Under the pieces are notes generated by a model. It worked only from the letters and a program-made list of their open reading frames with translations. It ran no database searches and was not told where the DNA came from. DNA of 42,068 nucleotides, taken from contig JALSLY010000066.1 in assembly GCA_026988035.1 (NCBI GenBank), forward strand, positions 1-42,068, read 5' to 3'. Positions 22,004 to 31,489 of the stretch are shown in pieces. Source of the DNA: Thermotogae bacterium. Lineage in GTDB: Bacteria; Thermotogota; Thermotogae; Mesoaciditogales; Mesoaciditogaceae. Each line of letters starts with the position of its first letter. Position 1 is the stretch's first letter. Made by a program: the position numbers and the translations under genes.

Positions 22004-22866
22004 GTCAATCCTCCTTTTCTTACTTCTTCAAGTATTTCTAAATAGCTTTTATAACGACTTTTTGGGATCTTTCCAGATTTAACGAGTTCTTTGACATGAC
22101 ATCCGGGTTCAGCATCGTGGATACAATCGTCGAAAGCACACATTACAGACGCCGATTTTATTTCTGGAAACAACTCTTGAACTTCCAGAGGAATAGTGTC
22201 CTTAAAGTCAACCGTGATAAATCCTGGGGTGTCCACGACAAATCCATCTTCTTCTAATTCTAAAAGAGATGCCGATGTAGTTGTATGACGCCCCATGTTA
22301 GTGGCTTCTGAAATTCTCCCCGTTCTAAGATTCATGCCAAATATCCTGTTAAGCAAAGATGACTTTCCCACACCAGAAGGCCCAGCAAACACAGATACGC
22401 GCCCTTTCAACTTTGTTTTAAGTTCGTCAATTCCTACACCAGTTGTTGTACTTGTAAAGAGTGGCTCATAAGGTGAGTAAGTTTTTCTGAAATCTTTTAT
22501 TTTTCCCTCAGGTGTTATATCCAATTTATTCAAGACGAGTATGATTTCTGCCTTTGAAAGCGTAACAGCAGCTATGATCCTGTCTATTGTTGAATATTGA
22601 ACATCCGGACTGGATATAGAAACCACTACTACAACTGTATCGATATTTGTGACTCTTGGCTTTTTGAGTGTTATAGTTCTCGGGAATATAGATTCTATTC
22701 TTCCCCGATCGCCAGTGATCATGTATTCAACGTGATCCCCAACCATTGGTTTTGTTTTCGAAAGTTTGAACCTTCCCCTCAACGTACAAAGGGTTTTCAA
22801 ATCTTCTCTGTCATCTTTTACGATCGCAAAATTTGAATGAAAACTGATGATCGTGCCTGTTCTCAA
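22000..22866 (-). CDS. rsgA: Ribosome small subunit-dependent GTPase A
   Basis: RsgA is a circularly permuted GTPase that checks 30S subunit maturation. N-terminal OB-fold, then G4 LNKLD, G1 GPSGVGKSSLLN and G3 DTPG in permuted order, and a C-terminal zinc site (CAFDDCIHDAEPGC, with His between). I start it at TTG 22866: AGAAGGAG ends about six bases before and the TTGA overlaps the rlmN stop, giving an N-terminus RTGTIISFHSNFA typical of the family. An upstream in-frame ATG at 22893 would place the ribosome site inside the gene. 288 residues. Confidence 0.95.
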   Translation of the reverse strand: MRTGTIISFHSNFAIVKDDREDLKTLCTLRGRFKLSKTKPMVGDHVEYMITGDRGRIESIFPRTITLKKPRVTNIDTVVVVVSISSPDVQYSTIDRIIAAVTLSKAEIILVLNKLDITPEGKIKDFRKTYSPYEPLFTSTTTGVGIDELKTKLKGRVSVFAGPSGVGKSSLLNRIFGMNLRTGRISEATNMGRHTTTSASLLELEEDGFVVDTPGFITVDFKDTIPLEVQELFPEIKSASVMCAFDDCIHDAEPGCHVKELVKSGKIPKSRYKSYLEILEEVRKGGLT

Positions 22867-23888
22867 GGCATTCTCCTTCTGAGCTGTCCACATGCGGCAT
22901 CTATATCAGAGCCCTTTTCGGCTCTTATAACTGCTTCAATGCCATGTGATCTCAAAAATTCCTCAAATCGGCTTGCCTTATCCGCTGGAGTGCGCTTAAA
23001 CTTGCTACCAGTCTCATTGTATGCTATGAGGTTCACGTTGCATTTTATGTCCTTAAGGAGCTCAACAAGTTCTAAGGCATCCGTCATCGAATCATTGAAC
23101 TCATCAAAGAGTATGTATTCAAAAGTCACGCGTCGATTTTTGATAGCTTGGTATTCTCTTACGGCATCAAGAAGCATGGATAATGGATATTTTTGGTTAA
23201 TCGGCATTATTTTTGATCGTTTTTCATCATTAGGAGCATGAAGAGAGATGGAAAGGATTATGTCCAAAGGTTCGTTTGAAAGCCGTTTTATACCATCCAC
23301 GATGCCAGATGTTGATATGGATATTCGTCGCTGGCTTATTTTCAAAGCTTTTGAATCAGCTATAACATGTATCGCACGCATAACCTCATCATAGTTAAGC
23401 ATAGGTTCTCCCATGCCCATGAAAACCACATTGCCAATTCGCTCGTTCTCTGTTTTTTCCATACCAAGAATTTGGGCAAGCATTTCACCAGAAGTCAGAT
23501 TTCTCGCAAATCCAGATTTTCCAGTCGCACAGAATTCACATCCAAGGGCACATCCAACCTGGGATGATATGCATGCGCTTGTACGATCAGAATAGCGCAA
23601 TAGAACAGATTCCACTGTGCTTCCATCATCATATTTCCACAAAAATTTTACTGTTCCATCTTTCGATCGAGCAGTTGTTACAAGCACAGGAAATTTCACT
23701 TCCAAACGTTGAGAAAGTTTTTCTCGCAATTTTTTTGATAGATTTGTCATAACAGAAAAACTTGAGACTTTTTTCTTGTAGATCCAATCGAAAATCTGCG
23801 TTGCTCTGTATGGTTCAAGTTTTTCGCGTTCAAGTTTTCTGCGCAAACCTTCGTAATCGTAATCAAGCACGTTCTCCAAAGTTCTCAC
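22863..23888 (-). CDS. rlmN: Dual-specificity 23S rRNA/tRNA adenine-C2 methyltransferase
   Basis: A radical SAM enzyme that methylates C2 of adenine in 23S rRNA A2503 and in some tRNAs. 341 residues. The [4Fe-4S] cluster cysteines are Cys113, Cys117 and Cys120 (CALGCEFC). The methyl-carrying cysteine is Cys333 in DAACGQLR near the end. GEPMLNYDEV is the SAM-binding GEP motif. GTG start overlapping the rsmB stop (GTGA). Confidence 0.97.
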   Translation of the reverse strand: MRTLENVLDYDYEGLRRKLEREKLEPYRATQIFDWIYKKKVSSFSVMTNLSKKLREKLSQRLEVKFPVLVTTARSKDGTVKFLWKYDDGSTVESVLLRYSDRTSACISSQVGCALGCEFCATGKSGFARNLTSGEMLAQILGMEKTENERIGNVVFMGMGEPMLNYDEVMRAIHVIADSKALKISQRRISISTSGIVDGIKRLSNEPLDIILSISLHAPNDEKRSKIMPINQKYPLSMLLDAVREYQAIKNRRVTFEYILFDEFNDSMTDALELVELLKDIKCNVNLIAYNETGSKFKRTPADKASRFEEFLRSHGIEAVIRAEKGSDIDAACGQLRRRMP

Positions 23889-25117
23889 AACCTTTTAATC
23901 TTTGATATGTAAAAGCCTTCCATATGTTTTAGAAGTTGCACACCTAAGCCGTTAAAGTCAAACGGAAATTCTCCATCAAAAGGGTCGATAGCTACCGCAT
24001 CTTTGTGCTGAGATAAGAATTTGAAGATCACGTCGTCTGTTTCGGCTTTAGTAACGGTACAAACAGAGTAAACTAACTCTCCACGAGGTCTGATCGCATT
24101 CCACAACTTTTCGAGCATTTTCAACTGAATTTTAGCTTTTTCCTCGACATCACTCTGGTTTAGCCTTAGCAGAAGATCCGGATGTTTTCCAAGGGTACCA
24201 AGAGCTGTACAAGGAGCATCTACAAGCACTTTATCAAATTGATCACCTGAACCAGCTTCATATTTTAGCACGTCGAAACTCATCATCTTTTCTGGAAATA
24301 AACCGAGTCTTTGAAAATTTGACCTTGCTGCCGACATTTTCAATTTATTCACGTCATTATAGATTACATTCGCCTTTCGCTCGATCTGAACAAGGTGAGA
24401 AGTTTTTGTTCCAACACCGCCACATGCATCCAAAATCTTTTCGCCAGGTTTTGGGGATATGGAAATTCCCACCAACTGAGAAGATTCATCTTGAAAGGTG
24501 AAGTTCCCACGTCTAAAAGAATCGTTTTCAAGATTCGCACCTTTTTTACAAATCACTCCCCATGGTGAATAATTCATAGGATAACAATCAACAACGGAAA
24601 ATAATTCATTCAATAATTCTTTTCTTTCCATTTTGACAGCTCTTAAAGAAAGTTCATGACCCTTTGATTTATCAAGGAAGATGTTCATATCTTTACCGAG
24701 GTCTTTTTCAAGTATGTTGTAAAGCCAATTTGGCAAAGAAGGACTCAGTTTTGTTTTGTCAGCGGACTTTGAGATCTCTCGAAGCACTGCGTTTACGAGC
24801 CCTTTTAACTTTTGGGGTGCTATTTGAGTGTACTCGTTAACAGTAGCATACACCGGTACATGGGTTTCAAAGATCTCGTAAACACCCAACCTCAAAATGT
24901 TTCGAACATTTTTGGGGGTTTTCCTCGGTTCTTTCAATAAAGAATCAACTTCTCTGTCAATTGCAAACAAAAATCTTATAGTTCCATAAACTATCTTCCT
25001 AACAAAATCACGATCCGCTTTGCTGAGCGGATCGGTAAGTTTCCAAAGATCTTTGGATATGAAAGAATGAGAAATGCCTTCTTCGAATATTTTCAATGCA
25101 ATGCGCCGAGAATTCAT
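23885..25117 (-). CDS. rsmB: 16S rRNA (cytosine-967-C5)-methyltransferase
   Basis: 410 residues: an N-terminal NusB-like helical RNA-binding domain (1-140) and a C-terminal SAM methyltransferase. SAM motif I is LDACGGVGTKTSHL; the catalytic motifs are VLVDAPCTALGTLGKHPDL (first Cys, with Pro-Cys) and VYSVCTVTKAETDDV (nucleophile Cys). It overlaps the peptidase gene (ATGA) and rlmN (GTGA). The order peptidase-rsmB-rlmN-...-rsgA-rpe resembles the Firmicutes cluster, but the phosphatase/kinase pair stp-prkC is absent. Confidence 0.95.
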   Translation of the reverse strand: MNSRRIALKIFEEGISHSFISKDLWKLTDPLSKADRDFVRKIVYGTIRFLFAIDREVDSLLKEPRKTPKNVRNILRLGVYEIFETHVPVYATVNEYTQIAPQKLKGLVNAVLREISKSADKTKLSPSLPNWLYNILEKDLGKDMNIFLDKSKGHELSLRAVKMERKELLNELFSVVDCYPMNYSPWGVICKKGANLENDSFRRGNFTFQDESSQLVGISISPKPGEKILDACGGVGTKTSHLVQIERKANVIYNDVNKLKMSAARSNFQRLGLFPEKMMSFDVLKYEAGSGDQFDKVLVDAPCTALGTLGKHPDLLLRLNQSDVEEKAKIQLKMLEKLWNAIRPRGELVYSVCTVTKAETDDVIFKFLSQHKDAVAIDPFDGEFPFDFNGLGVQLLKHMEGFYISKIKRL

Positions 25118-25812
25118 CGATTATTAACGTATCCTGAAAGGAGCATCATTCTGAGCAACTGTAAAGCAGCCATAGCAACACTTGCTACATAAGTTAACGC
25201 GGCAGCATTGAGCACTTTTCGGGCCATGGCAACTTCCCCTTCGTTCATAATTACAACGTTTTTAAGCATCTTCAAAGCTCTGTGAGAAGCATCTAACTCA
25301 ACTGGTAGAGTCACAAGAGTAAAGAGCACAAAAAAGCTGAACAGAACTATTCCAACTTTAAGTAAGAATCCATTGTAGAAGATCAAACCAATGAAGAAAA
25401 TCACCCATGAAAGTCCCGAACCTATATTAGCAGTTGGAACTATTGCATCCCTAAGCACAAGTGGAACATAGTGATGTGCATGTTGAAGGGCATGACCAGT
25501 TTCGTGTGCTACCACTCCAAGCGACGCAACGGAATCGCTATTGTAAGTTGCATCTGAAAGTCGTATTACTCTTGTTCGTGGGTCATAGTGATCGGTTAAT
25601 TTTCCTGGAACTCTTTCAACTTTAACGTCGAATAATCCATTGGCATCAAGGAGCATTCTTGCAAGTTTAGCACCAGTCAAACTGGTTGATGAGCTTACGC
25701 GAGAATATTTATTAAACGTCGTAGACACTTTAGTCTGCGCCCAAACTGCAAGTATAATCGCAGGTATTAAAATAAGCATTGTCGGATCGAAAAACCAAAA
25801 TGGAAATAGCAT
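25114..25812 (-). CDS. Zinc metallopeptidase (YugP family)
   Basis: A 232-residue membrane zinc peptidase of the neutral Zn-peptidase 2 family. The HEXXH zinc motif is VVAHETGHALQHAHH (about 112-126). Helices flank it: one at the N-terminus and two or three after residue 130. I start it at ATG 25812, six bases after GGAGGTG; an upstream in-frame start at 25896 would add a non-homologous segment. Physiological substrates are unknown. It is first in the operon with rsmB. Confidence 0.9.
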   Translation of the reverse strand: MLFPFWFFDPTMLILIPAIILAVWAQTKVSTTFNKYSRVSSSTSLTGAKLARMLLDANGLFDVKVERVPGKLTDHYDPRTRVIRLSDATYNSDSVASLGVVAHETGHALQHAHHYVPLVLRDAIVPTANIGSGLSWVIFFIGLIFYNGFLLKVGIVLFSFFVLFTLVTLPVELDASHRALKMLKNVVIMNEGEVAMARKVLNAAALTYVASVAMAALQLLRMMLLSGYVNNR

Positions 25813-25977
25813 AACAAACACCTCCATCATAATTTTACCACAATTGTCAAATATCTTGACTTCGCTAAATATGCAAAAGTTCAAAGCTTTTATCACTGAG
25901 CATTATAGAAATTGAAAGAATTTTTAAATTTTCTCATGCTTTTGTCCGATAATTTTCAATGAAAGGGAGTGGTACAT

Positions 25978-27027
25978 GTGAAAAAATTTTTACTGATAGT
26001 AACGATTGTTGTTTTGATAGTTGTTCTCTCCTCGTGTGCGGTCAACGTCTTTAAATCCTTTGACAAACCAAATGGTATATCAAACCTCGCAAAAAGTGCG
26101 CTGAATGCGGCAAATAACGGAGATACACAAATGAGCATTAACCTTTCTTCGGATGTTATCACAAGTGCGGCATCAGCATCGACAAGCATGAAAGTGGATC
26201 TTTACAGTGCACTAACCGGATCCGCAACTTCTTCAAAAGCAAAAGAAGTGATCGAGCAAACTGCTTCCAATGTCAAGACTATTGAATCTCGGATAAAAAA
26301 TGGTGAGATTTCTCTGAACAGCACAACGGCTTCTGCCGTGAAAAATGCCGCGGTGGCCATGATCAGATCCATTTCTCAGGTGAAAAATCTATCGATAATG
26401 AATGTTGTCAGCACGCTGCTTAATATGTTGCCACAATCGAACTCTGTCTCGGTTAAAAGCACTTCTCCCTCGCTTGACGCTTCAACAGCGTCGAGACTTG
26501 TAGTAGCTTTATTATCTGTATCGAGAGATATGCCAACAATGGATCTTTTGAGCGAACTTTCATCTTTGCTTTCCGTGTACGGTGGAGAAAATGAATTCAA
26601 TTGGGATGCTGCTAACATGATTTACGATTTACTTTATGTATCCACAGCTTTCTTCGATTCAAACAATGATGGTGTTCTTACCACATCAGATGAGATATTC
26701 AACTATGTATGGGATAAGAAAAACAATAAATTTAAGGATTCTATTTCTCAACAAGAATTTGAAGAAATGCTTAACAACGTAGAACTCGCAACTTACAGAA
26801 ATCTCGAGAAGTCTCAAAAGGTGATCGATAAGATGTACGAAGCTGTTCAATCGGCAAATGATGCTTTAAATCATATTCCATCATCGCTTTCGATCGATAC
26901 ATCCACCTACCAAAAATACATCAACGATGTGGAAGAAATTTTGAATGATTTCAATTCCAATAAATTATCATCCCTCAAAACCCTTGGAGATTTGTTGGAT
27001 GTACTTGAATCGGTAATTCAACAATAA
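25978..27027 (+). CDS. Lipoprotein with EF-hand-like loop, unknown function
   Basis: 349 residues. A lipoprotein signal (KKFLLIVTIVVLIVVLSSC, lipobox LSSC) anchors the protein at Cys20. The mature part is mostly helical and rich in Ser, Asn, Ala and Thr. A loop of form DxNxDGxLxxxDE (DSNNDGVLTTSDE, near residue 222) matches a calcium-binding EF-hand or dockerin-type loop. I chose GTG 25978 (AGGGAG nine bases ahead); GTG 25969 would also be in frame. It is followed 26 bp later by an outer-membrane-type protein gene, so the pair may act together at the cell envelope. I do not recognise the family. Confidence 0.8.
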   Translation: MKKFLLIVTIVVLIVVLSSCAVNVFKSFDKPNGISNLAKSALNAANNGDTQMSINLSSDVITSAASASTSMKVDLYSALTGSATSSKAKEVIEQTASNVKTIESRIKNGEISLNSTTASAVKNAAVAMIRSISQVKNLSIMNVVSTLLNMLPQSNSVSVKSTSPSLDASTASRLVVALLSVSRDMPTMDLLSELSSLLSVYGGENEFNWDAANMIYDLLYVSTAFFDSNNDGVLTTSDEIFNYVWDKKNNKFKDSISQQEFEEMLNNVELATYRNLEKSQKVIDKMYEAVQSANDALNHIPSSLSIDTSTYQKYINDVEEILNDFNSNKLSSLKTLGDLLDVLESVIQQ

Positions 27028-27053
27028 TTTTGATAGCAAAGGAGTTGAGCTAA

Positions 27054-28100
27054 TTGAAGAAATGGATCATTTTCTTTTTGATCGCACTTTTATCTGTTAT
27101 GGCTTTTTCTTTTGATTTAAGCTTTTACAATTCTTTTGAAACACTAACGATGGGAGAAACGTTTACAGGCATTTCTGATGACATAAATGCTGTTTATTAT
27201 AACCCTGCAGGGCTTACAAATGGTAAAGGATTCGTATTTGTTTTTCCAAGCATGAACATAAACATGAGCTACGGTATAGGATCATCTTTGTTTAAAGCGC
27301 TCACACATATAAATGAGATAGAATCAGTTCTTGCTTCCACAAATACAGCTAACGTTGTAAGTTATTTCCTTAAAAATTATGGGCAAGATCTTCTCAATAC
27401 AAACAGAATAGTAGTCAAAACAAATGGTTATATCGGGTATAATGCCAAAAATTTCGCATTTGATATTTCTGGATTCGCACAAGGTTATGCGCGAACATTC
27501 GTATCGAACGATCTGGTACCTTTCGTTTCATTACACGCTAAGGCAGCCGCGTACCTTGAAGGAACTGGAGCATTGGCTTTCGATATTTCGAGTGTCAAGT
27601 TTTCAATTGGGGGAACCTATAGATACGGTTATGTCATGCCAAATATATATTCTGTTGATAATCTTTCAGTTTTATCTGCAAGTTCTTCGACTTTTGAACC
27701 AAATCTAACATATAAAGCCACTTCTAATGTTGATCTTGGTGTGAAAATCTCCGTGGGTCCTTTCAACTTTGGAGGGTTGTGGCACAATGTGACCAATTCT
27801 TCCACACCCAATTTAAGAATTGGAACGGGATTTGTTACACGCAATCTGGCAATTGGCGTGGACTTTGAAAAACTTCTCGACAGTCACTATTCTTTTTTCA
27901 GAAGATTGCACGTTGGAATTCGATACGTACCTTTTGATTTTGTTAAACTCTATGGTGGACTATCTGCGGGATGGTTTGTTGGTGGTGCTGAGTTGGAATT
28001 AGGAGCTGTAAAGGTTTATGGAGGTACTTACGTTATAAATGGTGGATTTCACGCTGGATACGACTATCAAAGAATGTACATCATTGGATTCGGTTTGTAA
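27054..28100 (+). CDS. Predicted outer-membrane beta-barrel protein
   Basis: 348 residues with a signal peptide (KKWIIFFLIALLSVMAFSF, cleavage near 20). The N-terminal motif GETFTGISDDINAVYYNPAG is shared by the UPF0164/PorV/FadL-like group of outer-membrane proteins (usually GGAFTAIADDANAVYYNPAGL). Alternating hydrophobic strands and a C-terminal strand ending in aromatic-hydrophobic residues (YIIGFGL) suggest a barrel. In Thermotogota such proteins would sit in the toga. TTG start with AAGGAG nine bases ahead. Probably co-transcribed with the lipoprotein gene, and ends in a strong terminator. Transport or structural role not determined. Confidence 0.78.
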   Translation: MKKWIIFFLIALLSVMAFSFDLSFYNSFETLTMGETFTGISDDINAVYYNPAGLTNGKGFVFVFPSMNINMSYGIGSSLFKALTHINEIESVLASTNTANVVSYFLKNYGQDLLNTNRIVVKTNGYIGYNAKNFAFDISGFAQGYARTFVSNDLVPFVSLHAKAAAYLEGTGALAFDISSVKFSIGGTYRYGYVMPNIYSVDNLSVLSASSSTFEPNLTYKATSNVDLGVKISVGPFNFGGLWHNVTNSSTPNLRIGTGFVTRNLAIGVDFEKLLDSHYSFFRRLHVGIRYVPFDFVKLYGGLSAGWFVGGAELELGAVKVYGGTYVINGGFHAGYDYQRMYIIGFGL

Positions 28101-28101
28101 G

Positions 28102-29433
28102 TTAAATCAATCCTTTAAGATAACCAGAGAGCGCCTCCAAAGAGAGGTGCTTTTTTCCTATAGAAAAATTCCTTTCAAGCATTTGTAATGTTTTCTCTTT
28201 GTTGAGAAGTGCATCGCAGAGTTCATCGGCTGTCTGATCTGCCCTTTTCTTGTCTACAGCGATAAAGTTATTGTGTACTGTGTATTTATCACCGAGAGAC
28301 ATGGTCCAAAACCCCAATGGTTCAATATCACTTTTAAAGACTGGGTATTCGAAGATAATTACTGGTAATTTTGCGAAGATTGCCTCTATAAATTGATTGC
28401 CCCATCCTTCTTTGATGCTTGGATAAGTTACAACATCAGCCATTGTGTACGCGTCCCATAAAGAATAGATTTTTGTGTGATTTAGTTCTCGTTCTCCCGC
28501 TATGGATTCATATCCAAATATGAGTTCCACGTTTTCTGAGCGAGCATAATCTCGCAGTTTGTCACGGTACGCAAAACTGTCGAACTCAGGGGAGCCAGCC
28601 AAGAACAAGATCATGCGCGAATCATTTTCTATCTTCCTCCCGTTGTAGATTTGATTTCCAATCAACTTAGAAAAGCAACGATTTTTAAATTCAGCTACGA
28701 GATCGATGGCAAGTTCTATTGCTTTTCTTTCGACAATTCGAGTGGCTTGTAAAAAAACGAGATCTTTTTCTGTTATGCCAAATTTTTTTCGCATGTCCGA
28801 GTTAAAATTGTCTTTGATCCATGGCTTTTGATCAAAATCAAAAACATTTGGCACCACTTTTGCATTTATCTTCTTACGTTTTTCGAGCTCAATTTGTGCG
28901 ATCTTGTTAATCACAACATGTTTCACATCAGGATCATCTGGTGGAAAGTAGCGTTCAAGTATATCTTCAACAAATTTACAGGTTGGATGGGCGTAACGCT
29001 TCCTTTCCCAATAAAAATCATGATTGTGGCTTATTGCCTTTATCCCGAAATGCTTTGTGGTATTGTGAAAAGCAATTGCAGCCGCCAAATTATGCCCAAG
29101 AGACCATAAATTGTTTACAATTAAGAGCTCAGGCTTCCATTCTTTTATGTATGCCCCTAATTTCTTCTCGATCTGTTGAGAATAAGAAATAATTTCATCT
29201 TTTAAATCCATTTCAGATATGGTCAAGCTGTTGAAAGCTTGAGAGTGGATTCGATGATTATTTGGATGAACGTATTTTATTGAATTTAGAACAAATCCTT
29301 CTTCTTTTCCCAAACTACCTGCCATATAAGTAACTTCATGCCCAATCACTTGTAATGCTTTTTTCCATTTCTCCATTTCGAGTGAGACACCATCTTTTTC
29401 ACCTACGCGAAAATGAACCAGAATTATTCTCAT
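28102..29433 (-). CDS. GT4 family glycosyltransferase, possible mannosylglucosylglycerate synthase
   Basis: 443 residues, GT-B fold. The C-terminal nucleotide-sugar site has the EX7E motif KEGWGNQFIEA, typical of retaining GT4 enzymes. The N-terminus (IILVHFRVGEKDGVSLE) has the DGVS acceptor-side loop. Its neighbour is a GT78/GT81-like enzyme. This pairing resembles the non-phosphorylating route to mannosylglucosylglycerate described for Petrotoga, in which one enzyme makes glucosylglycerate and a GT4 enzyme adds mannose. Assignment is by context and overall form, not a residue-level match. Overlaps the RpiR-type gene by 4 bp; last gene of the operon. Its 3' end carries the terminator of the convergent barrel gene. 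Confidence 0.8.
   Translation of the reverse strand: MRIILVHFRVGEKDGVSLEMEKWKKALQVIGHEVTYMAGSLGKEEGFVLNSIKYVHPNNHRIHSQAFNSLTISEMDLKDEIISYSQQIEKKLGAYIKEWKPELLIVNNLWSLGHNLAAAIAFHNTTKHFGIKAISHNHDFYWERKRYAHPTCKFVEDILERYFPPDDPDVKHVVINKIAQIELEKRKKINAKVVPNVFDFDQKPWIKDNFNSDMRKKFGITEKDLVFLQATRIVERKAIELAIDLVAEFKNRCFSKLIGNQIYNGRKIENDSRMILFLAGSPEFDSFAYRDKLRDYARSENVELIFGYESIAGERELNHTKIYSLWDAYTMADVVTYPSIKEGWGNQFIEAIFAKLPVIIFEYPVFKSDIEPLGFWTMSLGDKYTVHNNFIAVDKKRADQTADELCDALLNKEKTLQMLERNFSIGKKHLSLEALSGYLKGLI
28130..28156 (+). terminator. Intrinsic terminator of the barrel-protein gene
   Basis: AGCGCCTC (28130-28137) pairs with GAGGTGCT (28144-28151) over 8 bp with one G-T, a 6-base loop, then T6 overlapping the stem end (28151-28156). 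It ends transcription from the lipoprotein/barrel pair and lies within the 3' coding end of the convergent GT4 gene. Confidence 0.8.
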
Positions 29434-30269
29434 TTTTCAAACCTCTTTGGCTTCAAAATTTTGTTGTACAAATTATCCAAATGTGGATTTATCTTTTCTC
29501 CCATTTTCAAAAGTACAGATCTGTATAAAACGTTCATTATGGTAAATTCCCCGATTCTATTGTTAAGAAAGTTTCCAAGGTGCTCCTTGCCGGCAGCACA
29601 ATGCAAAATAACATCCGCAACTTCTGTTATCGGTGAGTTGATTCCGGCTGTGATCGCGATCGTTTTGGCTCCGGTGTCTCGAGCAACTTCCATAGATTTC
29701 ACAATATCTCTGATTGCTCCACTGTGGCTAATTCCTATAACAACATCGAATTTGGTAAGACCTGCTCCGACCATGACTTGAGCATGTGGATCCGAATAAC
29801 TGACCGTGTGAAAACCTAAGATTGCGAATCTCAAACTTCCATCTTTGGCTATAGATGCGGATCTTCCGACACCAAAGAAAAGAAGTCTTTTTGCATTTAA
29901 GATAAGTTTCACCCCCTTTTGTAACTGCTCTACATCAAGTAACTGCCTTGTATCTTTCAAGATTCCTATACTTTCGTCAAACATAGCACTCACAAATCCC
30001 GGAAAATCTTTCACTTCTTCCAAAGATGTGAATTTTCCACTTGGAAGAGTTAATTCTCTGGCAAGTGCTATTTTAAACTGTTGATACCCATCAAAGCCAA
30101 TTTTCCTGCACAAACGATAAATAGTTGCCTCACTCGCTTTGCAATGCATCGAAAATTCAGTTATGCTGTAGTGTATGACATCGTCTGGCCTTTTTATTAC
30201 GTAGTCTGCTACGAGTTTCTCGGATTCTCCAAGAGAGTTGTACATTCCTTCAAGAACAGTTAAGATCAA
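29430..30269 (-). CDS. RpiR/MurR family transcriptional regulator
   Basis: 279 residues. An N-terminal HTH_6 domain (about 10-80; ITEFSMHCKASEATIYRLCRK is the recognition region) is followed by a SIS sugar-phosphate-binding domain (FFGVGRSASIAKDG, VVIGISHSGAIRDIV). Such regulators sense phosphorylated sugars. The TTG at 30269 is preferred: GAGAGGTGG lies five bases ahead and TTGA overlaps the stop of the GT gene. The open frame could be extended to GTG 30296 but without a ribosome site. It sits between the two glycosyltransferase genes and probably controls the operon; a candidate operator is described at 34808-34822. Confidence 0.92.
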   Translation of the reverse strand: MILTVLEGMYNSLGESEKLVADYVIKRPDDVIHYSITEFSMHCKASEATIYRLCRKIGFDGYQQFKIALARELTLPSGKFTSLEEVKDFPGFVSAMFDESIGILKDTRQLLDVEQLQKGVKLILNAKRLLFFGVGRSASIAKDGSLRFAILGFHTVSYSDPHAQVMVGAGLTKFDVVIGISHSGAIRDIVKSMEVARDTGAKTIAITAGINSPITEVADVILHCAAGKEHLGNFLNNRIGEFTIMNVLYRSVLLKMGEKINPHLDNLYNKILKPKRFEK

Positions 30270-31477
30270 GCTTTCCACCTCTCTTTCAGATACCACTTCT
30301 GTTTCTCGAACTCTTTAAGTTGCTTTTCTATCATTTTCTCCGCATACTCATCGGATTTTCCACGTGTTTCTTCAACGAACAAAGCCACCCGTGCAAAATA
30401 CAACGGAACGAGTGATTGTATCAGTTGATCCTGGAGATGGAGGTTTCTATATTGACACGCAAACTCATATATGATCTTTATCCAAGAATCACTATCAAGT
30501 GTACCGCTTTTCTTCACATTTTCAAGTATGTTGTGCAATTCTGGTGATAAAATCGAAATGATAAACTTCCAATGCTCGTTTATCCCGTTTTTTGCTGCGC
30601 TTTTGAGATTTACAATGTCAACATTCACCGGTTCCGGAACAACATTAGGGATATCACCAAATATAGGTGCATCCTTTGTTTCTCTCCCCTTTTCCATCCA
30701 AATGTGCTCATTTTCTTTCATAAGAGTAAACAGAGTGCCAACCACCTGTTTGAACATTGGTCCAAGTTGCTTTCCGGGATCTTTCACGTCGTGAATCTTA
30801 GCACCAAGTGCAGCTTGCCAAATGGGCTTGTTTCCTTCACAAAGTGCAGTGGTTGTCATCCATATATCTATTCCGAATCTGGCAACATCACTTTTCCAAA
30901 TTTGAGGGGATTTTGATAAGTACTTTTTAACCATCTCCAAGCTTACACCAAAATCTCCACCTATGGGCTGCCTTACCTTTTGACCGTAAAGTATCGATGT
31001 CAAGGGATAGCATATATTATTTGTAATCGTACCATCATATTTGTGACGAATGTAATAAGGAGTGACATATGAAGATTTTCCCTCTATAATTGGTTTTGTG
31101 AGTCGCTCTATCCACCACGGCTCTATACTTCGCAGATCAGAATCAACAAAAACTGTAACAGGTGTTTCAAGAAGAGACGATATTTCCATGACACTGCCCA
31201 TTGCGCTACCTTTTCCGGCAATACCTTTATAGATGTAAGTAATCTTATCGGATACAGTCTCTTGGTTTAGAAAGTTTTCCCTCGTTTTGTCTTTAGAACC
31301 ACCATCTGAATTGACGATCAATCCTTTACCGTTAAAGTATTCCTGTATGCCTTGATCCGCCATTTTCACCACGTGATTTATAGTTGTTTCATTGTTATAG
31401 CTTGGAATTCCGATCACAACATTGTAAGATTTACTTTTCAATTTATTCTCTACTTCATTTGGAAGCATTACAGTCAT
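30266..31477 (-). CDS. GT78/GT81-like glycosyltransferase, possible glucosylglycerate synthase
   Basis: 403 residues, GT-A fold. VVIGIPSYNNETTI is the N-terminal nucleotide-binding strand; the metal site DSD is at about 112-114 (VFVDSDLRSIEPWWI); YGQKVRQPIGGDFGVS and FGIDIWMTTTAL match the acceptor region of mannosylglycerate/glucosylglycerate/glucosyl-3-phosphoglycerate synthases. The C-terminal helical extension favours the one-step glycerate-type synthases over GpgS. No separate phosphatase gene is nearby, which also favours a direct synthase. Start at ATG 31477, seven bases after AAGGAGG; ATG 31483 is too near. Substrate remains an inference. Confidence 0.82.
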   Translation of the reverse strand: MTVMLPNEVENKLKSKSYNVVIGIPSYNNETTINHVVKMADQGIQEYFNGKGLIVNSDGGSKDKTRENFLNQETVSDKITYIYKGIAGKGSAMGSVMEISSLLETPVTVFVDSDLRSIEPWWIERLTKPIIEGKSSYVTPYYIRHKYDGTITNNICYPLTSILYGQKVRQPIGGDFGVSLEMVKKYLSKSPQIWKSDVARFGIDIWMTTTALCEGNKPIWQAALGAKIHDVKDPGKQLGPMFKQVVGTLFTLMKENEHIWMEKGRETKDAPIFGDIPNVVPEPVNVDIVNLKSAAKNGINEHWKFIISILSPELHNILENVKKSGTLDSDSWIKIIYEFACQYRNLHLQDQLIQSLVPLYFARVALFVEETRGKSDEYAEKMIEKQLKEFEKQKWYLKERWKA

Positions 31478-31489
31478 AAACATTCCTCC

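Noticed and set aside
25812-25896. N-terminal extension of the zinc peptidase
   Set aside because: GGAGGTG six bases before ATG 25812 and the hydrophobic start there fit the family; the extension has neither.
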